From Polyangium sp. (in: bacteria) (GTDB lineage: Bacteria > Myxococcota_A > Polyangia > Palsa-1104), in NCBI GenBank assembly GCA_025450955.1, contig JANWLJ010000291.1, positions 1 through 15,053 on the forward strand: DNA of 15,053 bases. Reading direction: 5' to 3'. How positions within the stretch are numbered: the first letter of the stretch is position 1; the number at the start of each line of letters is the position of its first letter. Shown piece by piece: positions 7,095 through 12,333 of this stretch. Under the pieces are notes generated by a model, which made no database searches, was not told where the DNA came from, and saw nothing but the letters and a program-made list of their open reading frames with translations. The position numbers were made by a program, and so were the translations under genes.

Positions 7095-8475
7095 AATGGG
7101 GCGCGCGCGGCTCGGTGAGCGGCGCCTGGGCGCGCGGCAGCTCGAACCAGAACAGGCAGCCGACGCCGGGAGTCGAGCGGACCCCGACCGTGCCGCCATG
7201 CGACTTGACGATCCGCCGCACCGTCGCCAGCCCGAGGCCGATGCCGGGCTGCCCGTGGGTGGCGCCGCGGACGTGCGGCTCGAACATCCGATCGTCCAAG
7301 CCGGGCGGCAGCCCCGGCCCGGTGTCCTGCACCTCGAAGCGGATCCGCTCGCCGCGCTCGGCGACCCGGATCGTCACCTGGCGCTCGCCGGCGTCGCCCA
7401 TGTATTTGATCGCGTTTCGCACCAGGTTCTCGACGAGGCTCGAGAGCACGCCCGGATTGCACGCCACTTCGCAGGGCGAAAAGGGCGCGACCGAGAGCGC
7501 GATCGCCGACTGCGCCGCCACCGGCTCGAGCTCGTGGGAGAGCTCGGCCAGCGCTTCGCCGACGTTGGTGTGCTCGCCCGGCTCGGGGCGGGCGCCGGCG
7601 CGCGCGAACGCGAGCAGCCCGTCGACGATGGTGGCCACCCGCTGCACGCTCGACTGGCCGCGCTCGACCATCCGCGAGGTGCGCTCGTCGCGGCTCTCCT
7701 TGCCCGCCACCGAGAGCGCGATGCGCACCGTCGAGAACGGACCGAGGATGTCGTGCGCGACGCGTCCGGCGAACAGCTCGAGCTCCTCGGCGCGCCGCCG
7801 CTGCAGCTCGCTGAACTCTTCGAGGACCTTGGCGTAGCGCCGCACCGCGCGCAGCGCCATCAGCGCGGCGAGGATGGTCAGGATGACGCACACCGCGTCG
7901 AGAACGAGCGCGACGCGCAGGCTGCGATCCCGCAGCGAGCGCACCTTGAGCGCGAGATCGCGCGCGCCCCTGGCGTTGACCTCGATCGCCGAGAGCACCG
8001 CGGTGGAGGCGGCGTCGGCGGTGCGCGCCACGTCGACGTCGACGGTGCGCTGCGCCCGCTTGAGATCGTGCTCGTCGATCTGCGCCATCGCCTGGGCGAC
8101 GGCGTGATTGAGATCCTGCACCTGGCCGTTGATGCGGGACCACTGGGCGCGCTCATCGCCGAACACCGGCAGCGCCAAGTAGGTGCCGAACTGACGATCG
8201 ACCTCGGCGCGCGACTGCTTGATCTCCTCGACGATGGTGGGATCGACGGCGGGATCGGAGACGTAGCGGCGGATCAGGGTCTCGAGGTGGCGCAGCTCGG
8301 CGCGCGCGGCCGCCAGGGCGCGGATGCTCGGCATCTCGTCGGTGGCGATCTGGATCGCGGCGCCGTCGATTGGCCGATCGCTGTACTGGGTGAAGATGGT
8401 CGAGGCGACGAACGACAAGATCGTCATCGCGAACGCGACCAAGAGCCAGGAGAGCGGGCGTTTCGGAGCCTGCAC
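7093..8475 (-). CDS. Membrane sensor histidine kinase (orphan)
   Basis: This is a 460-residue two-component sensor kinase. Membrane segments lie at about 8-29 and 188-209. They flank a roughly 155-residue, mostly helical extracytoplasmic region of the four-helix-bundle kind. The kinase core shows the phospho-acceptor His241 (RVAHDILGP), the N box around Asn350-Asn354 (VENLVRNAIKY), the G1 box DTGPGLP (384-390), and a G2 box GIGLGLA (411-417) followed by GGTVGV. It autophosphorylates and passes the phosphate to a response regulator, but none is encoded in the window. It lies 53 bases after the CPI1-like gene on the same strand, so it may be read with it or from its own promoter (8485-8512). 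The GTG start is supported because later starts would cut the first membrane segment. No ribosome site is visible. The signal it senses is unknown. Confidence 0.92.
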   Translation of the reverse strand: MQAPKRPLSWLLVAFAMTILSFVASTIFTQYSDRPIDGAAIQIATDEMPSIRALAAARAELRHLETLIRRYVSDPAVDPTIVEEIKQSRAEVDRQFGTYLALPVFGDERAQWSRINGQVQDLNHAVAQAMAQIDEHDLKRAQRTVDVDVARTADAASTAVLSAIEVNARGARDLALKVRSLRDRSLRVALVLDAVCVILTILAALMALRAVRRYAKVLEEFSELQRRRAEELELFAGRVAHDILGPFSTVRIALSVAGKESRDERTSRMVERGQSSVQRVATIVDGLLAFARAGARPEPGEHTNVGEALAELSHELEPVAAQSAIALSVAPFSPCEVACNPGVLSSLVENLVRNAIKYMGDAGERQVTIRVAERGERIRFEVQDTGPGLPPGLDDRMFEPHVRGATHGQPGIGLGLATVRRIVKSHGGTVGVRSTPGVGCLFWFELPRAQAPLTEPRAPH

Positions 8476-8484
8476 GGTGCCGTC

Positions 8485-8512
8485 AGTATAATGGCCCGCC
8501 GCTCATCGGCAA
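8485..8512 (-). promoter_or_regulatory. Promoter for the sensor kinase, likely leaderless message
   Basis: On the minus strand TTGCCG (8507-8512), a 16-base spacer and TATACT (8485-8490; 5 of 6 to TATAAT) are followed by only nine bases before the GTG. Transcription would start about two or three bases before the start codon. The absence of a ribosome site fits a leaderless message. Confidence 0.5.
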
Positions 8513-8528
8513 CGGTGCTCAGGCGGGC

Positions 8529-9278
8529 TCAAGCGCTCAGGCGACCGAGCACCCAACCGTAAAATTCGTAGCAGACGAGGAGGATCATGTTGATCGCGCA
8601 CAGGTCCCACGCCAGCCGGGAGAGCGGCGGCGCGCTCGGGCCCTCCTCGTCGAGCTGGGTGAAGAGCGGCAGCGCGACGAAGAACACCGTGCCGTAACAG
8701 ATCGATCCGTAGAGCATGACGAAGCGCGGATCGTGATAGGAGAAAAAGGCGGCCATCCGCGGGGTGGCCATGGTCGCGGTCTCGGCGAACGCGACCGCGT
8801 AACAGAGGAGCGCGCGGATCGCCCAGCGCACCGGCCGCGACGACGCGCGGGCGCCGAATGCGCGCCAGGCGATCTGGAGCGCGACGAAGTAGGTCGAGAA
8901 ATAGGCGACGGTCATGAAGTAGAGAAACAGCGGAGTGCCGTTCCAGATCCAGGTGACGTGAAAGTGGTACTGCATCCCGAACGCGGAGAAGAACAGCCAC
9001 GAGCCGAAGTAGCACTGAAGCCCGGTAAACAGCGTCACCAGCGCGCTGAAACGCAGCGCGTACCGACGGAGAAGCGGCGTCTCGCGCTCGAGCAAAAGCG
9101 GCGCCAAAAAGATCGGCAGCGCCAGCGCTACCCCGAACGCGAGGTGCTGCGCGTCGCCCCAATGATCGAGCACGCCGGCGAATTCGACCCCGCCGACCGC
9201 GAGGATCCACAGCGGGCTATAGAGGAGGACGAAGCGCTCCATCGAGCGCTTGGCCGGACTTTGCGCGAGCCATCGCAT
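8529..9278 (-). CDS. Cycloeucalenol cycloisomerase-like (CPI1) membrane protein
   Basis: This is a 249-residue polytopic membrane protein with about six or seven hydrophobic segments (roughly 16-36, 45-64, 76-98, 115-137, 152-170, 188-206 and 225-244). By recall it matches plant cyclopropylsterol isomerase CPI1 almost end to end. WLAQSPAKR (3-11) fits the plant WLAxNPSKR start, and YSPLWIL (20-26) fits YTPFWL. The central FF..FG..Y segment (96-104), FAETATMA (164-171), the GSICYGTVFFVALPLFTQLDEE region (191-212) and LSRLAWDL (219-226) also correspond. CPI1 opens the 9,19-cyclopropane ring of cycloeucalenol to give obtusifoliol. Here the likely substrate is a product of the neighbouring cyclase, methyltransferase and C-4 demethylation enzymes. 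It starts 39 bases after the acyltransferase stop. I keep the ATG at 9278 because the conserved N-terminal motif begins just after it. The identification is from recalled similarity, not a computed alignment. Confidence 0.82.
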   Translation of the reverse strand: MRWLAQSPAKRSMERFVLLYSPLWILAVGGVEFAGVLDHWGDAQHLAFGVALALPIFLAPLLLERETPLLRRYALRFSALVTLFTGLQCYFGSWLFFSAFGMQYHFHVTWIWNGTPLFLYFMTVAYFSTYFVALQIAWRAFGARASSRPVRWAIRALLCYAVAFAETATMATPRMAAFFSYHDPRFVMLYGSICYGTVFFVALPLFTQLDEEGPSAPPLSRLAWDLCAINMILLVCYEFYGWVLGRLSA

Positions 9279-9284
9279 GCGCGC

Positions 9285-9290
9285 AGGGTA
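9285..9290 (-). promoter_or_regulatory. Possible -10 element before the CPI1-like gene
   Basis: On the minus strand TACCCT lies six bases before the ATG at 9278, with no ribosome site. The same hexamer precedes the hydrolase. No clear -35 box is seen. It may be an internal promoter giving a leaderless message, or chance. Confidence 0.25.
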
Positions 9291-9317
9291 ACGGATCGCT
9301 CGCGTTTTGGGGATGCG

Positions 9318-10172
9318 CTAGCCGAGGATCGGCCAGTGCCGTTCGGTGTAGAGGCGATCGGCGGCCTCTTGCATCCGGCCGCGCACGAGGTCGAGCCCGC
9401 GACGGAGCGTGGCCGGATCGTCGGCCGAGGCGTCGGGGCCGAGCTCGTCCCAAAGCCGGATCGGCTGAAGCACCTCGACCTTGATCTTCGACGGCAACGG
9501 AATGTGCGGAAGCGGTCCCCAGCCGACGCCCCAGGGCAGGCCGAGCCACAGCGGCACCACGTCCGAGCGCATCTTCTTGGCGAGCGGCAGGTGACGCGCG
9601 AGCCAGCGCCCGCTCGAGATCACGAACAGCGTCTCGTGCGCGCCCACCGACACCACCGGCGCGATCGGCACCTTGTGCTGGAGCGCGGCGGCGATGAAGC
9701 CGGTGCGGTGGCCGAGGTTGATGCGGCGCCGCTTGACGTAGGGACGGAACGCCTCGGAGGCGCCGCCCGGATAGACGAGCAGGCTCTCTTTGTTGGCGAA
9801 CGCGCGATCGAGCTGCTTGCGCGAGGCCGGCCGGCAGCCGCAGCGCGAGAGATATTCGGTGAGGGTGGCGCTGATGCGAAACGGAAAATCGTGCATCAAG
9901 ACCGCGAGCGGGCGGGTGTAGTCGAAGCGGGTGTGCCAGGCGTAGCCGAGGCAGATGCCGTCGACCGGGATATATCCGCCGTCATGATTGCCGACGAGTA
10001 GCGTGGGCTCGTCGGGGACCCGCTCGAGCCCGACCACCTCGGCGCGAAAGTAGTAGCGATAGAGCGGGGCGATATAGGCGCAGGTCTGGCGAACCAGCCC
10101 GAAGTCGATCGCCTCGGCTAGCTGGCCCGCGAGATGATGCCGGGTGAGCTCGCGGAGCTTTTTTGCAAAAAT
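9318..10172 (-). CDS. MGAT/DAGAT-like acyltransferase (LPLAT superfamily); start uncertain
   Basis: This is predicted to transfer an acyl group to an alcohol or lipid acceptor. Counting from ATT 10172, it has an NHDGGYIPVDG block (62-72, a stretched form of the HX4D catalytic motif), YPGGASEAFR (134-143, the PGG-R/S-EA signature of MGAT/TMEM68/DAGAT-type enzymes) and TGFIAAAL followed by PIAPVVSVGA. The conserved lead-in FGLVRQ, LYRYYFRAEVVGLERVP is present, so the gene must begin before about 10110. However, there is no ATG, GTG or TTG in frame between the upstream hydrolase and this region. Translation may start at ATT 10172, or follow a -1 shift from the hydrolase, or the sequence may contain an indel. 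The coordinates given are therefore the minimum reading with ATT. It overlaps the hydrolase by 55 bases and precedes the CPI1-like gene by 39. The acceptor could be a sterol, diacylglycerol or phytol-like alcohol. Confidence 0.8.
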   Translation of the reverse strand: MFAKKLRELTRHHLAGQLAEAIDFGLVRQTCAYIAPLYRYYFRAEVVGLERVPDEPTLLVGNHDGGYIPVDGICLGYAWHTRFDYTRPLAVLMHDFPFRISATLTEYLSRCGCRPASRKQLDRAFANKESLLVYPGGASEAFRPYVKRRRINLGHRTGFIAAALQHKVPIAPVVSVGAHETLFVISSGRWLARHLPLAKKMRSDVVPLWLGLPWGVGWGPLPHIPLPSKIKVEVLQPIRLWDELGPDASADDPATLRRGLDLVRGRMQEAADRLYTERHWPILG

Positions 10173-11029
10173 ACCCTCATGCGCGCGAGCACCCTCTGGG
10201 GATCCTCGATGATTGACATGTGACCGCACCGCTCGATGACCTCCAGCTCCCCGTCGGGCAGACGGCTCGCCCACTTCGGGACTTGCGAAAACGGGAGCAG
10301 GCGATCGCGACCGCCCCACAACACCAAGGTCGGCATCTTCAGGCGTCGCACCTCGTCGAGCAGGTGACGGCTCGTCAGGTCCCGCTTCGCCGACGACATC
10401 ACCCGCGCCAGATCCACCACGAACCGCGCGTCGGGTCGGGTGGTCGACTGCTCGATGAATCTCTCTGTCCGTTCGTTCCTCTCCGAAAACACCAGGTCGA
10501 GTAGCCGCCGCGCGTTGCGCTCCAGCGCCGGGGCGAGAAGACCCTGCCTCATGATTGTGCGCGCGGCCACGCGCATGGGTAGGGGCATCTTGAACAGGCC
10601 CGCGGAGCTGATGAGAACCAGCTTGGAAACGCGCTCGGGCGCGCGCAGCGCAACGTCGGCGCACACCAGCCCGCCGAGCGAGTGGCCGCAGAGCACCGCG
10701 CGCGGAAGGCCGAGATGATCGAGCAGCGCCAGCACCGCGCCCGCCAGATATTCAATCGTGTATTCGCGGTGCGGCTTGCCCGAGACGCCGAAGCCCGGCA
10801 GATCGAGCCCGCACACCCGAAAACCGTCTCGCTCGAGCGGCGGCGCGATGTACTCGAAGTGGGTGAGGTTGGCGCCGAGCCCGTGCACGAACAGGATCGC
10901 GCCGGCGCGCCCGGTCGACGGGCCCGAGTCGAAATAGACGGTCGGCACGCCGCCATAGACGAACACCCGCTCGGCATAGGGGAAGCTCTCCGAGCGCGAC
11001 GGCTTGAGCGTTTTTTCGCGGAGCGTCAC
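10118..11029 (-). CDS. Alpha/beta hydrolase
   Basis: This is a 303-residue esterase/lipase-type hydrolase. The oxyanion HGLGA is at 49-53, the nucleophile elbow GHSLGG gives Ser117, the acid is Asp242 (GGRDRLLP) and the base is His270 (CGHMSIIEDP). No signal peptide is seen, so it is probably cytoplasmic or membrane-attached. The C-terminus ends soon after RMRVFLQ. The normal end of such hydrolases is near there, and the acyltransferase frame continues at that point. I start at GTG 11029 because a -10-like TACCCT preceded by TGC lies seven bases upstream, and this leaves room for the divergent lipoprotein promoter; ATG 11077 (319 residues) is an alternative. With the acyltransferase it gives the same domain order as plant phytyl-ester synthases, so a shared role in ester formation or turnover is plausible. 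The substrate is unknown. Confidence 0.88.
   Translation of the reverse strand: MTLREKTLKPSRSESFPYAERVFVYGGVPTVYFDSGPSTGRAGAILFVHGLGANLTHFEYIAPPLERDGFRVCGLDLPGFGVSGKPHREYTIEYLAGAVLALLDHLGLPRAVLCGHSLGGLVCADVALRAPERVSKLVLISSAGLFKMPLPMRVAARTIMRQGLLAPALERNARRLLDLVFSERNERTERFIEQSTTRPDARFVVDLARVMSSAKRDLTSRHLLDEVRRLKMPTLVLWGGRDRLLPFSQVPKWASRLPDGELEVIERCGHMSIIEDPQRVLARMRVFLQKSSASSPGIISRAS
10159..10171 (-). other. Homopolymer tracts at the hydrolase/acyltransferase frame change
   Basis: On the minus strand TTTTT (10167-10171) and AAAAAA (10159-10164) sit two bases apart, just where the hydrolase frame would have to slip by -1 to enter the acyltransferase frame. A tRNA on AAA in the hydrolase frame could re-pair with AAA after slipping back. 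It is not a perfect X XXY YYZ heptamer in the zero frame. The tracts are also where a one-base sequencing or assembly error would be most likely. Confidence 0.45.
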
Positions 11030-11036
11030 GACCCCA

Positions 11037-11077
11037 AGGGTAGCACGCTTGACGGCGGGCGAGCGCGAGACGAGCAT
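11037..11077. promoter_or_regulatory. Divergent promoter region, hydrolase and lipoprotein
   Basis: For the minus-strand hydrolase, TGCTACCCT (hexamer 11037-11042, with an extended TGC) ends seven bases before GTG 11029. For the plus-strand lipoprotein, TTGACG (11049-11054), a 17-base spacer and GAGCAT (11072-11077) end six bases before ATG 11084. Both would give messages starting at or next to the start codon. The individual -10 matches are only 3 of 6, so this is tentative. Confidence 0.35.
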
Positions 11078-11083
11078 CGGAGC

Positions 11084-11461
11084 ATGCGAAAGCTCGGGCT
11101 CGCGATCGTCACTCTCCTCGTCGCTGGCGGGTGCGGACCGAAGATCGATCATCCGCCGGTGATCGACGCGGTGATGATGCCCCAGACGGCGACGCTCGGC
11201 ACCGACAACCTCTACACCGTGAGCGGGCAGATGAGCTACCACGACGACGATCACCCGGTGCACACCTTGCGGGTCAAAGTTCCGCTGGTCGGGATGACCT
11301 ACGAATATCCGGCCGGCGATCTTTATATTGGCAACATCGACCCGCTCACCATCAAGTTCGCGGCCCAGAGCCCGAAGGGCGCGCAGGAGTACGATCTCTC
11401 GGTGGTCGATTCGGTCGGGCTGGAGAGCGCGGTCTCGGTGCAGATGGTGACGCTGCAATAG
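11084..11461 (+). CDS. Small putative lipoprotein, unknown function
   Basis: This is a 125-residue protein that I do not recognise. The N-terminus is a lipoprotein-type signal: MRK, a hydrophobic core, then LLVAGGC with Cys17 as the likely lipidated residue. The box is near consensus but has Ala-Gly-Gly before the Cys in place of the commoner Leu-Ala-Gly. The mature part is rich in beta-forming residues and acidic/histidine turns (SYHDDDHPVH, 51-60), like a small Ig-like or cadherin-like fold, which is only an impression. It is divergent from the hydrolase, and its stop lies 39 bases before the antitoxin gene. The start shows no proper ribosome site, only a GGAG one base away, so a leaderless message is possible. 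Confidence 0.7.
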   Translation: MRKLGLAIVTLLVAGGCGPKIDHPPVIDAVMMPQTATLGTDNLYTVSGQMSYHDDDHPVHTLRVKVPLVGMTYEYPAGDLYIGNIDPLTIKFAAQSPKGAQEYDLSVVDSVGLESAVSVQMVTLQ

Positions 11462-11465
11462 CCGA

Positions 11466-11500
11466 TTGAAAAAGATATACAGGAGTGTAGAATTCTGTAG
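11466..11500 (+). promoter_or_regulatory. Promoter and possible operator of the toxin-antitoxin module
   Basis: TTGAAA (11466-11471), a 16-base spacer and TAGAAT (11488-11493) are each 5 of 6 matches to consensus. This is the best promoter in the window. Transcription would begin about at the GTG start (11501). Over the -10 box lie an inverted repeat TACAG (11478-11482) / CTGTA (11495-11499), an AGAATTCT palindrome and two TGTAG copies. They suit binding by the ribbon-helix-helix antitoxin for autoregulation. The stretch is markedly AT-rich compared with its surroundings. Confidence 0.6.
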
Positions 11501-11767
11501 GTGGACACTCAAATTTCGGCGTTCGTGTCGGAGGAGACCAAGAAGCTGCTAGAGGAGCAGACCCGCGCGACCGGGGTGAAGAAGGGATTCCTCATCGAGC
11601 AGGCCCTCCGTCATCACCTCGAGGCGCTGCGCACGCTCCCCGCCGAGGTGATCGTGCCGCCGCGGCTGGTGATCTCCGCGGCGTCGGGACAGCAGCTCCG
11701 CGCGCGGCTGCAAAAGCCCAAGCCGCCGACGCCGGCGCTGAAGAAGCTGATGAAGGATGGAGGTTAG
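11501..11767 (+). CDS. Ribbon-helix-helix antitoxin of a GNAT toxin module
   Basis: This is an 88-residue protein. The first 45 residues fit a ribbon-helix-helix DNA-binding fold: a short strand (TQISAFVS), helix (EETKKLLEEQTRAT), turn (GVKKG) and helix (FLIEQALRHHLEALR). The C-terminal half is Pro-rich and basic (QKPKPPTPALKKLMKDGG), as expected for the part that wraps around and neutralises the toxin. It overlaps the toxin gene by 11 bases, typical of type II toxin-antitoxin operons. Start GTG 11501 lacks a usable ribosome site (AGGAG is 15 bases away), consistent with a leaderless message from the promoter just upstream. It probably represses its own promoter together with the toxin. Confidence 0.82.
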   Translation: MDTQISAFVSEETKKLLEEQTRATGVKKGFLIEQALRHHLEALRTLPAEVIVPPRLVISAASGQQLRARLQKPKPPTPALKKLMKDGG

Positions 11768-12278
11768 GCGTCTCCGCGAGGAGGACGATCGTTCGTCGTT
11801 CTCCTGCGGTGACGACGATCTCGATCGTTTCTTCCGCCGCTATGCGGGGCAGAACCAGTTCCGCAGCCACTTCGGTGTCTCGTATGTGGCGGTCGAGGCG
11901 GACGCAGTCCTCGGCTACGCCACGATCGCTCCGGGGCACCTCGAGATCGATCGGCTCCCTGCCTCGTCGCGGAAGCGGCTGCCCGGGTATCCCCTTCCGA
12001 TCCTGCGGCTGGCCCGGCTCGCGGTCGCTCTTCCGAAGCAGGGCCGAGGAATCGGAATGGCGCTCTTGCGTCACGTCTTCGCGCTCGCGCTCCAGCTCGA
12101 CGCCGACTTCGGCTGCGGCGGCCTGGTGGTCGACGCGAAAGCGAGCGCAGCGCCCTTCTACGAGCGGCTCGGCTTCTTCGAGCTCGAAGTCGTCGAGGGA
12201 GGGCTTCAGACCCGACCGCAGCCGAAAACGCTCTTTCTCCCGCTCGAGGAGATCAGGGCCGCGCACAAATCGCGCTGA
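11757..12278 (+). CDS. GNAT-family acetyltransferase toxin (TacT/AtaT-like)
   Basis: This is a 173-residue N-acetyltransferase. In type II modules of this kind the toxin acetylates the amino acid on charged tRNA and so stops translation. The N-terminus has the family pattern FSCGDDDLDRFFRRYAGQNQ (15-34), followed by GVSYVAVE (40-47). The acetyl-CoA loop is QGRGIG (95-100), preceded by the RLARLAV strand, and the catalytic-type FYERLGF gives Tyr135. VVDAKASAAPFYERLGF is the usual C-terminal block. It starts inside the antitoxin gene (ATG 11757), so translation is coupled. Its stop faces the Kup stop 55 bases away. An ordinary acetyltransferase is less likely given the antitoxin partner. Confidence 0.85.
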   Translation: MEVRRLREEDDRSSFSCGDDDLDRFFRRYAGQNQFRSHFGVSYVAVEADAVLGYATIAPGHLEIDRLPASSRKRLPGYPLPILRLARLAVALPKQGRGIGMALLRHVFALALQLDADFGCGGLVVDAKASAAPFYERLGFFELEVVEGGLQTRPQPKTLFLPLEEIRAAHKSR

Positions 12279-12333
12279 GCCATCCACCTCACACCCGGGG
12301 ACACGACCTCCGTTCGAACCACGCGGAGGCGCG

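Noticed and set aside
5825..8143. Minus-strand open frame (772 residues) spanning the cyclase and kinase
   Set aside because: Arg-rich shadow out of frame with the kinase and antisense to the cyclase.
5998..8562. Very long plus-strand open frame (854 residues) across the cyclase and kinase
   Set aside because: It runs in the wrong frame through the cyclase and antisense through the kinase, both unmistakable genes; its composition is extreme in Arg and Ala.
10159..10171. Canonical A AAA AAG slippery heptamer as in dnaX
   Set aside because: The letters occur, but the zero frame reads CAA AAA AGC, so the heptamer is out of register; only single-codon slippage would be favourable.
11029..11512. 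Extension of the hydrolase gene to 11512 on the minus strand
   Set aside because: The added residues are antisense to the lipoprotein gene, are His/Arg-rich, and precede the normal start of the hydrolase fold.
12307..12329. Hairpin CCTCCG / CGGAGG between the convergent toxin and kup genes, considered as a terminator
   Set aside because: Six-base stem with an 11-base loop and no T run on either strand; too weak to call.
12307..12330. GTTCGAACC considered as a tRNA T-arm remnant or attachment site
   Set aside because: The flanking bases do not form a T-stem and no acceptor or anticodon arm is near.
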